Below the pieces are notes generated by a model. The model worked only from the letters and a program-made list of their open reading frames with translations, was not told the DNA's origin and ran no database searches. Shown piece after piece: positions 1-6,688 of a stretch of DNA of 11,461 nucleotides; position 1 is the stretch's first letter; each line of letters starts with the position of its first letter. Made by a program: the position numbers and the translations under genes. The stretch is from Anaerolineae bacterium. Lineage in GTDB: Bacteria > Chloroflexota > Anaerolineae > Anaerolineales > Anaerolineaceae. Location of the stretch: the NCBI GenBank assembly GCA_016213455.1, contig JACRAG010000501.1:1-11461 (forward strand), written 5' to 3'.

Positions 1-149
1 ATGTGGTGGATAGCGGGCAGATCGATATTCAATCGGATCCGAAGACTGGCAAGTTAACCGGTGTGTTTTCATTCAAGGCACACAGCAAAGATTTTCCTGA
101 CCGGATGATTGAGGTTACCGGTGCGGTGAACAATATTCCTCTCAAGTGA
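1..149 (+). CDS. C-terminal fragment of an unidentified protein (5' end outside window)
   Basis: An open frame enters from the left edge (first complete codon at base 3) and ends at TGA 147-149, giving 48 visible residues. The pattern is a glycine turn, two short beta strands ending in GVFSF, then a strand and a final NNIPLK. This alternation of beta strands, with a G-x-F-S-F core and a closing N-x-P-L, resembles the tails of small secreted or lipoprotein beta-sandwich proteins of the DUF6252 kind; that match is from memory and tentative. The stop is followed by a hairpin terminator at 210-249, which supports a real gene ending here. It converges on the GH3 gene and is probably unrelated to the sugar locus. 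No function can be assigned. Confidence 0.55.
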   Translation, partial: VVDSGQIDIQSDPKTGKLTGVFSFKAHSKDFPDRMIEVTGAVNNIPLK

Positions 150-209
150 GATGAATTCTGGTGGTCTCCGTTTTCGGTTGATCGGTAGGTTGATGGGTGA
201 CCTGATAAG

Positions 210-249
210 AAAACGGTGATGGGTGCCTGATGGCTGCCATCACCGTTTT
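210..249. terminator. Bidirectional Rho-independent terminator
   Basis: AAAACGGTGATGG at 210-222 is perfectly complementary to CCATCACCGTTTT at 237-249, a 13-bp stem with a 14-base loop. On the plus strand the stem runs into TTTTT (246-250); on the minus strand the four A at 210-213 supply a matching T run. It lies between two convergent genes, about 60 bases past the plus-strand stop and about 30 bases past the minus-strand GH3 stop, so it can end transcription from both sides. Confidence 0.85.
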
Positions 250-278
250 TACGATGAAATTATGTTCGCTATATTATG

Positions 279-2396
279 CTAAGCCACGGCAAATTCAAGG
301 CTGGCAGGTTCTGGAGCGCCGAGCGCCACACCGCGCGCGCTGGGTGAGCAGCCGCCTGCGGTCAGGCGGAATTTGCCCGGATGGAAGACCAGCTTGCCGT
401 TTTCATCGACCAGCATCAGCATCTCGGGTTTGACCAGCAGCTTGACGGTTTGGCTTTGCCCCGGTTCCAGACGAATGCGTTGGAAGCCAATCAACTGGCT
501 GATGGGCGCAGGCAGGCGGCTTTCGAGCGCACTCAGGTAGAACTGGACCACTTCATCGGCTGCAAGCGTGCCGGTATTTTGGACGGTCACCGAAGCTTCA
601 AAGCCGGTGGTTTTGGGTGTCGAAATCGCAATGTCGCTGTACTTGAAAGTGGTGTAAGACAGGCCAAAACCGAAGGGATAAAGCGGCTCGGCAGTCATGT
701 AACGGTAGGTGCGACCCGCCATGCTGTAATCTTCGAAGGGCGGGAGTTGATCGAGCGATTTGGGGAAGGTCAGCGGCAGTTTGCCGGCGGGAGCACTATC
801 CCCAAACAGCACGTCCGCGACAGCGCGCCCACCTTCCATACCCGGATACCAGACGAAGAGGATCGCATCGACCATCTCTGCCACTTCGCCGAGCGCGATC
901 GGGCTGCCGCCGGTCACCACCAGGACGATTTTCGCGCCGTGAATCGCCAATTCCTTGATGAAATTGACCTGGCTCTCGGGGAGCGAAATGCTGTCGCGGT
1001 CGCCATTGAGCGGGGAGAGCAGCGATTCGCCCTCTTCGCCTTCGAGGTGCGGGGTGGAACCGACGCAAACGATGGATACGTCAGCGACCTGGGCCATGCC
1101 CGGCGCCCAGGACTGGCTGATTTCACGCTGGTGTTTGACCAGCGCACCAGGGTGGTATTCCATGCCCATGCCTTCGGGGATGCGTCCGGTGATGCCCTCG
1201 AGCAGGGTGATCATCTGGTTGTTGAAACCGTAGTAGTTGCCGAGCAGCACTTCCATGCTGGTGGCTGTTGGGCCGGTGACGAAAATCTTTTTCGTGGAAG
1301 GCTTGATCGGCAGGAGGTTGTCTTTGTTCTTGAGCAGGACCACCGATTCGGCGGCGGTACGATAGGCCAGTTGGCGATGCGCTTCGCAGGCGACAACATC
1401 CATGGGAATGGAAGCGAAGGGCACATTCTCGTCGGGGTCGAACATGCCGAGTTTGAACCGCGTGCCGAGCGTGCGCATCAGGGCGCGGTCGACCAGCGCT
1501 TCGGTTGTGTCGCCGCGTTCGATCGCCGTGGGGATCGCATTGAAGACATGATCGCAGCCCAGGTCGCAGCCATATTGCAGCGCCAGCGCCGCCGAATCCG
1601 CTTCATCTTCGGTGACCTTGTGATGCAGGTGGAAGTCCGAAAGCGCCCCACAATCTGAAACGACATGCCCATCAAAGCCCCATTCACCCCGCAAAATGTC
1701 ATCCAGCAAGAGTTTGCTGCCATTGCAGGGTTCATCGAGGGTGCGGTTGTAGGCGCCCATCACCGATTCCACTTTGGCTTCCATGACCAGCTTTTTAAAG
1801 GCTGGCAGGTAGGTGTCGTACAGGTCATGTTTGGAAACGATGGCGTTGAAGGTGTGGCGATCTTTTTCCGGCCCGGAATGGACGGCGTAATGCTTAGCGC
1901 AGGCTGCCGCCTTGAGGTATTTGGGATGATCGCCCTGCAGGCCTTTGACAAACTCGGTGGCCATTTCACCGGTGAAGAACGGGTCCTCACCCCAGGTTTC
2001 CTGTCCGCGCCCCCAGCGTGGATCGCGGAAAATATTGACGTTCGGCGACCAGAAAGTCAGCCCCTGGTATTGGTCGGTGTAACCGTTGCGTTTCAGCGCG
2101 GCATGGTATTTGGCGCGCCCTTCGTCGCTGATGGCGGTGGCGACCTGATGGATCAATTCCTTGTCCCAAGTGGCAGCCATGCCAATCGCCTGCGGAAAGA
2201 CCGTGGCGCGACCATTGCGGGCTACGCCATGCAGCGCCTCGGACCAATAGTTGTAACCGGGAATGCCCAGACGCGGCACCCCTGCCGCCGGGTGGCTCAT
2301 CAACGACACTTTTTCATCCAGGGTCAGGCGGGAGAGCAGATCCTGAACACGTTCAGGGATGGAAAGGCTGGGGTCTAAATAGGCGGGTTGGCTCAT
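279..2396 (-). CDS. GH3 glycoside hydrolase, beta-xylosidase/beta-glucosidase-like, cytoplasmic
   Basis: A 705-residue family 3 glycosidase, a retaining enzyme that removes non-reducing terminal sugars from beta-linked oligosaccharides. The N-terminal barrel has WSEALHG (51-57), RDPRWGRGQETWGEDP (124-139), the KH pair K168-H169, and HVVSDCGAL with the catalytic nucleophile Asp248. The second alpha/beta domain begins near residue 350 (SVVLLKN...LLP) and has the acid/base region EGEEGES (452-458), with Glu455 or a neighbour as likely general acid, and NGDRDSISLP (464-473). A fibronectin-III-like domain fills about 600-690. WSEALHG and VVSDCGA are features I associate with the beta-xylosidase-like branch, so xylo-oligosaccharides are plausible; glucosidase or arabinosidase activity cannot be excluded. 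There is no signal peptide, so it should act on imported sugars. The ATG at 2396 has AAAGGA (2403-2408) six bases upstream. It is the last minus-strand gene after the transporter operon, and a terminator follows at 210-249. Confidence 0.93.
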   Translation of the reverse strand: MSQPAYLDPSLSIPERVQDLLSRLTLDEKVSLMSHPAAGVPRLGIPGYNYWSEALHGVARNGRATVFPQAIGMAATWDKELIHQVATAISDEGRAKYHAALKRNGYTDQYQGLTFWSPNVNIFRDPRWGRGQETWGEDPFFTGEMATEFVKGLQGDHPKYLKAAACAKHYAVHSGPEKDRHTFNAIVSKHDLYDTYLPAFKKLVMEAKVESVMGAYNRTLDEPCNGSKLLLDDILRGEWGFDGHVVSDCGALSDFHLHHKVTEDEADSAALALQYGCDLGCDHVFNAIPTAIERGDTTEALVDRALMRTLGTRFKLGMFDPDENVPFASIPMDVVACEAHRQLAYRTAAESVVLLKNKDNLLPIKPSTKKIFVTGPTATSMEVLLGNYYGFNNQMITLLEGITGRIPEGMGMEYHPGALVKHQREISQSWAPGMAQVADVSIVCVGSTPHLEGEEGESLLSPLNGDRDSISLPESQVNFIKELAIHGAKIVLVVTGGSPIALGEVAEMVDAILFVWYPGMEGGRAVADVLFGDSAPAGKLPLTFPKSLDQLPPFEDYSMAGRTYRYMTAEPLYPFGFGLSYTTFKYSDIAISTPKTTGFEASVTVQNTGTLAADEVVQFYLSALESRLPAPISQLIGFQRIRLEPGQSQTVKLLVKPEMLMLVDENGKLVFHPGKFRLTAGGCSPSARGVALGAPEPASLEFAVA

Positions 2397-2688
2397 TGAG
2401 TATCCTTTACTATTATGAAATGATGGCAGTCAAACACAAGGTGTTATCAGGCGAAAGCGTCAATCGGAAGCGCAGTCATTTTATCCGAAGTATAAAGAAA
2501 TCCGATCCTGATCCGGTTCGAGGAGGCCCGTCACGTCAGTTTGGGCTGCGTGTGCCCGCCTCTGTCGCGGCTGGTTTACAATCCGATTTGGCTTTCCACG
2601 GACTCTACCACAAGGGTGAGTCCTCACGCGATCGCTGAGAAAGGCACCCGGTCAATGGCTGAAACCTCGGATGGCCAGGTAGAACGCT
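2397..2688. other. Intergenic gap between transporter operon and GH3 gene
   Basis: These 292 bases hold no convincing gene. No terminator with a T run is visible after the ATPase stop; a 7-bp inverted repeat (GGCTGAA 2657-2663 with TTCAGCC 2688-2694) has a 24-base loop and no T tract. Minus-strand -10-like sequences occur (TATACT 2489-2494, TAAAAT 2478-2483), but none has a good -35 partner at 16-18 bases. The GH3 gene may therefore be reached by readthrough from the transporter operon, or have a promoter I cannot recognise. The octamer GCGATCGC is present near 2628 without an obvious role. Confidence 0.5.
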
Positions 2689-3654
2689 TCAGCCCTTCTG
2701 CGTGTCGGAATATTTGTGGCATTTCACCAGCACGCCATCAACAGACAGATCTGCCGGCACCACACCCTTGCAGATATCCATGACCTCCGGACACCGGCCC
2801 GCAAATTTGCAGCCCCGCCGCAGGTACTCTTCTTGCTCCAACTCGGAGAGGGTGACCGTCGATGTCCAGCGAAGTTTGGGGTCGGCCTGGGGGATGGAAT
2901 CGCGCAGCAGCTTGGAGTACGGATGCCTGGGGTTCATCAGCACCTGTTCCACGCTCCCCATTTCAATGATATTGCCGCGGAACATGATGGCGATCCGGTC
3001 GCTGACGTAATACGCTGTCGCCAGGTCATGCGTGATATACAGAATGCTCACGCCCAGTTCATCTCTCAGCTTTTTGAACAGGTTGACAATCGACATGCGC
3101 AGCGAGGCATCCACCATCGAAACCGGCTCATCCGCGATGATCAGTTTGGGATCGGTGACCAGCGCCCTGGCAATGGAGATGCGCTGGAGTTGCCCGCCCG
3201 AGAATTCGTTGGGGTATTTCCCGGCAAATTCCTGGTAGGACAAGCCCACCAGGCGCAGTTTCTTGTCGATGTGGTCAATGGCTTCCTGTTTGGTCCTGGC
3301 CAGCTTGAAGTTCTGCACGGTTTCGTGGAAATAGGAATCCACCGTCCGCAGCGGGTTGAACGTGCTGAAGGGATCCTGGAAGATGGCCTGCACGCCTTCC
3401 GTGATCCAAACTTTCTCCTTGCGGGTTTGCGGTTTTCCGTTATGGACGATCGTCCCGGAAGTGGCTTCTTCAAACCCGAGCACAATCTTCGCCGTGGTGG
3501 TTTTGCCACAGCCGCTTTCACCAGCCAGGGTGAAGATTTCGGCTGGTTTGATATAAAAGCTGACATGATCCGCGGCAGTAAGGATGACCCTGGCGATCAC
3601 ATTGCCCTGGGAGTACTGTTTGGTCAGTTCGTTAACCTCTAGTAGCTTATCCAT
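2689..3654 (-). CDS. Oligopeptide-type ABC transporter ATPase (OppF/DppF-like)
   Basis: A 321-residue nucleotide-binding subunit that pairs with the neighbouring ATPase to power import. Visible motifs: Walker A GESGCGKT (45-52), Q-loop Gln93 in IFQDPFSTFNP, signature FSGGQ (151-155), Walker B LIIADEP (171-177) and switch His209. FSGGQLQR and the DEPVS that follows are typical of the OppF/DppF partner. The C-terminal extension has NPRHPYSKLL and four cysteines (C282, C288, C295, C312) in the GCxFxxRCP pattern found in this subfamily, where some members bind an iron-sulfur cluster. The frame is open upstream to 3840, but that part overlaps the previous ATPase and is not ATPase-like. ATG 3654 starts the conserved domain, has GAAGGA just upstream, and overlaps the preceding gene by eight bases (ATGGATAA), which suggests translational coupling. 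With LacI and GH3 neighbours the cargo is probably an oligosaccharide. Confidence 0.92.
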   Translation of the reverse strand: MDKLLEVNELTKQYSQGNVIARVILTAADHVSFYIKPAEIFTLAGESGCGKTTTAKIVLGFEEATSGTIVHNGKPQTRKEKVWITEGVQAIFQDPFSTFNPLRTVDSYFHETVQNFKLARTKQEAIDHIDKKLRLVGLSYQEFAGKYPNEFSGGQLQRISIARALVTDPKLIIADEPVSMVDASLRMSIVNLFKKLRDELGVSILYITHDLATAYYVSDRIAIMFRGNIIEMGSVEQVLMNPRHPYSKLLRDSIPQADPKLRWTSTVTLSELEQEEYLRRGCKFAGRCPEVMDICKGVVPADLSVDGVLVKCHKYSDTQKG

Positions 3655-4654
3655 GATTTCCTTCTCCAACCAACCAACAGGCAACTTTATGGTTTTCATC
3701 CAGCTGAGTAAAGCCCGGCATTTGCTCGCGGCAAATTTCCTTGACGTGCGGGCAGCGCGGGTGGAAGGGACAGCCGCTGGGCAGGTTTGCCAGGGAGGGT
3801 GGGCTGCCGGGCACACTGCTGCGAACATTCTTGTCGCCAAACTTGGGCAATGAGTTGATCAAGAACTGAGTATAGGGATGCCGCGGCTGACCGAAGATCA
3901 GTTCGGTTGTCGCCTCTTCGACGATCTTCCCGGCATACATGATGCCAATCCGGTCGGCGACGTTGGCATGCACACCCATATCGTGTGTGACCAGAATGAT
4001 CGTATTCTTCAGATTCTTTTGAATATCCTTCAGCATCTGGATCACGCCGCGCTGCACCACAACATCCAGCGCAGTCGTGGGCTCATCGCCGATCATAATG
4101 CGCGGTTTCATCAACGCAGCCAATGCGATGGTCACCCGCTGGCGCATGCCACCGGATAACTGATGGGGATAGACATCCAGTACATTCTTAGGCAAACCCA
4201 GTTCCAGGATCTGCTTGTAGGCCAGTTCGAAGATTTCTTCGCGGCTCTGTCCACTGACGTGGCTGGCAATGAAATCTTCATAGGTCTCTCGTAACTTCAG
4301 CACCGGGTTGAGCACACTCATTGACCCCTGCGGAATGTAGGAGATATATTCCAATCGCAGTTTGCGCTTTTCCTCCGGGCTCAGGGTGGTGACATCGATT
4401 TCTTCATCCCAACCAATGCGGTAGAAAATCTTGCCGCCGATCAAACGCAGGGGCAGGATGATATCGTTGAAGAGCGCTTTCAGCAGGGTGGTTTTTCCGC
4501 AGCCGCTTTCACCCGCGATCCCATAGATTTCGTTTTCGTAAATCGCCAGGTCAACTTCGTTGACCGCTTTGGCGACTTTTTGCGTGCCTTGAACATCCAG
4601 CACATAAAAAGCCTTCAACTGCTCGGTTCGGAGGACAGTCAGTTTGTTGTTCAT
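3647..4654 (-). CDS. Oligopeptide-type ABC transporter ATPase (OppD/DppD-like)
   Basis: A 335-residue ABC ATPase, the other half of the importer's nucleotide-binding pair. It has Walker A GESGCGKT (48-55), Q-loop Gln109 ([12 protein letters not shown]), signature LSGGM (166-170) followed by RQRVTIA, Walker B IMIGDEP (186-192) with TTALD, and switch His224 in LVTHDMG. The [16 protein letters not shown] combination is that of the OppD/DppD partner. The C-terminal tail has GQPRHPYTQ and a four-cysteine pattern (C295, C301, C308, C326), the subfamily's oligopeptide/HPY extension. ATG 4654 has a GGGGGCA ribosome-binding site and lies 12 bases after the permease stop (TAG 4667-4669). Its TAA stop lies inside the start of the next ATPase gene. 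It acts on the cytoplasmic face of the membrane. Confidence 0.94.
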   Translation of the reverse strand: MNNKLTVLRTEQLKAFYVLDVQGTQKVAKAVNEVDLAIYENEIYGIAGESGCGKTTLLKALFNDIILPLRLIGGKIFYRIGWDEEIDVTTLSPEEKRKLRLEYISYIPQGSMSVLNPVLKLRETYEDFIASHVSGQSREEIFELAYKQILELGLPKNVLDVYPHQLSGGMRQRVTIALAALMKPRIMIGDEPTTALDVVVQRGVIQMLKDIQKNLKNTIILVTHDMGVHANVADRIGIMYAGKIVEEATTELIFGQPRHPYTQFLINSLPKFGDKNVRSSVPGSPPSLANLPSGCPFHPRCPHVKEICREQMPGFTQLDENHKVACWLVGEGNHG

Positions 4655-4666
4655 CGTTGCTGCCCC

Positions 4667-5518
4667 CTACGCCCCAACCCGCTGGATACGGGTACGCGGA
4701 TCCAGATATTCGCTGATGCTGGTGGAGAGCCAGTACAGCGCGATAAACAGGAAGAGCGATAAGATGACGGGCGTCAAGATCCACCACCAGCGTCCCAGGA
4801 GAATGGACTGGTAGAAGAGCGCCCAGTTCAACATGGTGCCGAGGGTGGGGATGTTGAGATTGACCAGGCCAAGGATGGCAAGCGTAATCTCCAATCCAAT
4901 CGCCCAGGCGATGTTATTAATCAAGTTTGAGAAGATCAAAGGCATGGCAAAGGGCATATATTCGTTAATCACCAGCTTGACGGTTCCGGTACCGGAAAGA
5001 ATGGCGGTATTGGTAAAATCGCGCTCGCGCAGGCTCAAAATCACCGAACGGATCACGCGCGCGTCCCAGGCCCAGCCGAAAACTGCCAGCATCAGGCCCA
5101 GCACCACCAGATTGAGGAATTGCCGTACCAGCATGGCCAGCATGACAAAGATCAGGAAGAGGGGGATCACCAGCAAGCTGTCGCTGATAAACATCATCAC
5201 CCGGTCAACCCAACCGCCTTTATATCCGGCAACCATGCCGACCAGAATGGCGATGAACCGGGAGACCAGACCGGCGATGAGGGAGATGATCAGCGAGTTG
5301 CGCACCGCAAAGGTCGCCTGCCAGAAGATATCCTGCCCGTTCGAATCGGTGCCGAGCCAGTGCTCAACAGATGGCTTCATATCCTTCGGGACAACATTCC
5401 ATAACGTAGGGTCATAGGGCGAAACGAAGGAAAGGAGGGCCAGCGCTACGATGATGACAAGGACGCTAAAGCTGAAGGTGAACCGGTAATCTCTAAATAG
5501 ATCTCTGAGGATTTTCAT
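4667..5518 (-). CDS. Oligopeptide-type ABC transporter permease (OppC/DppC-like)
   Basis: A 283-residue inner-membrane permease with a first membrane helix at about 14-33, the conserved HWLGTDSNGQDIF motif (53-65) diagnostic of the OppC/DppC type, and further helices at about 75-98, 112-130, 136-152, 192-218 and 245-266. The cytoplasmic EAA-like loop that docks on the ATPases is about 165-192 (RERDFTNTAILSGTG onward), and the chain ends in the usual YLDPRTR. An in-frame start exists at 5557, but it lies inside the preceding permease gene. ATG 5518 gives the normal N-terminus and has GGAGG at 5527-5531, eight bases upstream. The gap to the preceding permease stop is only 13 bases, so the two permeases are co-transcribed and form the heterodimeric channel. 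Confidence 0.94.
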   Translation of the reverse strand: MKILRDLFRDYRFTFSFSVLVIIVALALLSFVSPYDPTLWNVVPKDMKPSVEHWLGTDSNGQDIFWQATFAVRNSLIISLIAGLVSRFIAILVGMVAGYKGGWVDRVMMFISDSLLVIPLFLIFVMLAMLVRQFLNLVVLGLMLAVFGWAWDARVIRSVILSLRERDFTNTAILSGTGTVKLVINEYMPFAMPLIFSNLINNIAWAIGLEITLAILGLVNLNIPTLGTMLNWALFYQSILLGRWWWILTPVILSLFLFIALYWLSTSISEYLDPRTRIQRVGA

Positions 5519-5531
5519 GGGGTTGGCCTCC

Positions 5532-6539
5532 TTAGTTGTATCGTACGCGCGGGTCAAAAAATGGGTAAGTCAGGTCAACGACCAGGATCGCCGTGGTGAT
5601 GCCAACGATCGATAAGAGGGTGATCCCCATGATCAGGTTGTAATCCCCGTTGATGATGGCGCGATACAACAACATTCCCAGGCCAGGGTAGCTAAAAACG
5701 ATCTCGGTAATCAGCGCTCCGCTGAAGATTTGCCCAAGCGAAAGGGCCAGGCCGGTGATTTGCGGCAGGATTGCATTGCGAATAACGTATTTGGATACGA
5801 TCCGGTCTTCGGTGACCCCGCCCATCTTGGCATATTGGACAAAGCTCTCGGAGTTCGTGTTTTGCACGAATAATTTCATGGTTTGGAAATTGACTGCCCC
5901 GCCCAGGATAATGAGTGAGAGGGCAGGCAGGATGGAATGCCAGAGGACATCCTTGATGTAAGCCCAGCTTAAGGAGGGGATAGCTCCCAGCGACGCTCCG
6001 CCTGTGATGGGGAACCAGCGCACCACGTATGCAAAGAGCAGGAGCAAGGAGAATGCAAAGATGTAATATGGCAGCGGGCGGATCACCATGGCGATGGCAT
6101 CCAGGGTTCGCGACCAGCCCTTGCGCGAGTAGTAGCCCGCCAGCCCGCCGATGATATTTCCCACAATCCACGAGATGGCGGTTGTGGTCAGCAGGAGGGC
6201 CAATGTCCAGGGGATGGCGGTGGCAATCAGCTTGTTTACGGGGGTGGGGAATTGAAAGAAGGAAACGCCGAAATCACCATGAGCCAGCCGGACCCAAAAA
6301 GCCCAATACTGATCGAGCCAGGAACCTTCGAGTCCATACATCTGGGTCAGGTCGCGGATGATGCCATCCATCGCGCCCGGTTCCAGGGTAGAACCACGTC
6401 CTCGCATCTCGCCGATCATTCGCATGACCGGGTCATTGGGGGTGAGCCTGGGGATCAGGAAAACAACCGTGATGCCCAGCCAGATTACTAAAAAGTATTG
6501 AAACAGACGGGGGATGAGATATCGTTTCAAGAAAGTCAC
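5532..6539 (-). CDS. Oligopeptide-type ABC transporter permease (OppB/DppB-like), GTG start
   Basis: A 335-residue permease, the first gene of the tightly packed transporter block. The first helix is about 13-30 (ending in FLIPRLTPNDPV), followed by an external domain of about 70 residues and five more helices (about 106-136, 152-174, 203-219, 264-284, 300-324). The EAA loop is at about 233-260 (QYAKMGGVTEDRI, then NAILP), followed by SYPGLGMLL and a terminal YPFFDPRVRY, all typical of OppB/DppB. The frame is open to a TTG at 6614, but GTG 6539 matches the family N-terminus (VTFLKRYLIPRL) and has GAGGGT about seven bases upstream, so GTG is preferred. Upstream lie a promoter-like sequence and a hairpin that separate it from the binding-protein gene. 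Confidence 0.93.
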   Translation of the reverse strand: MTFLKRYLIPRLFQYFLVIWLGITVVFLIPRLTPNDPVMRMIGEMRGRGSTLEPGAMDGIIRDLTQMYGLEGSWLDQYWAFWVRLAHGDFGVSFFQFPTPVNKLIATAIPWTLALLLTTTAISWIVGNIIGGLAGYYSRKGWSRTLDAIAMVIRPLPYYIFAFSLLLLFAYVVRWFPITGGASLGAIPSLSWAYIKDVLWHSILPALSLIILGGAVNFQTMKLFVQNTNSESFVQYAKMGGVTEDRIVSKYVIRNAILPQITGLALSLGQIFSGALITEIVFSYPGLGMLLYRAIINGDYNLIMGITLLSIVGITTAILVVDLTYPFFDPRVRYN

Positions 6540-6584
6540 GGTTCTACCCTCATACGTTATTGACTTGCGCAGTTTGATAAAGTA

Positions 6585-6614
6585 ATTATAGAGAAATTTA
6601 CCCGGAAAGCGCAA
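6585..6614 (-). promoter_or_regulatory. Candidate internal promoter before the permease genes
   Basis: On the minus strand TTGCGC (6609-6614) and a perfect TATAAT (6585-6590) are 18 bases apart, predicting a start near 6578 and a leader of about 40 bases before the GTG. It lies just downstream of the 6625-6650 hairpin, so it could restore transcription of the permease and ATPase genes. The -35 matches consensus at only three positions. The spacer begins with TTTCCGG, which matches the outer arm of the divergent operator at 9868-9889. Confidence 0.45.
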
Positions 6615-6624
6615 AGTTAATGTC

Positions 6625-6650
6625 CCCTGGGCGGGAAAACCCGCCCAGGG
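6625..6650 (-). terminator. GC-rich intercistronic hairpin between binding protein and permease genes
   Basis: CCCTGGGCGGG (6625-6635) and CCCGCCCAGGG (6640-6650) form a perfect 11-bp stem with a four-base loop, 38 bases past the binding-protein stop. On the minus strand no run of T follows, so it is unlikely to be a complete intrinsic terminator. A hairpin at this place in ABC operons commonly stabilises or partly terminates the message so that binding protein is made in excess over membrane subunits; that role is inferred here. Confidence 0.75.
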
Positions 6651-6688
6651 AGTGATCGGAACAAGGTTAAATCAGACTCTGAACAGTC

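Noticed and set aside
381..1658. A 425-codon open frame on the plus strand, antisense to the left GH3 gene
   Set aside because: The translation has no recognisable domain and lies fully opposite a well-conserved GH3 enzyme; it is a mirror frame caused by biased codon use.
2405..2440. TTGTGT, 16 bases, CATAAT on the minus strand as the left GH3 promoter
   Set aside because: Its predicted start would fall inside the ribosome-binding site, so it could not make a translatable leader.
2397..2638. A small plus-strand frame in the gap upstream of the left GH3
   Set aside because: No ribosome-binding site of quality, no recognisable domain and an arginine/serine-rich random-looking composition.
2657..2694. 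A 7-bp inverted repeat at the end of the distal ATPase gene as a terminator
   Set aside because: The loop is long (24 bases) and no T run follows on the minus strand.
2716..3642. A 308-codon plus-strand frame antisense to the distal ATPase
   Set aside because: The opposite strand has every ABC ATPase motif; the antisense product is not protein-like.
3655..3840. An N-terminal extension of the distal ATPase (62 extra residues)
   Set aside because: It overlaps the end of the preceding ATPase gene in another frame and is unlike any ABC ATPase N-terminus; ATG 3654 has a good ribosome-binding site.
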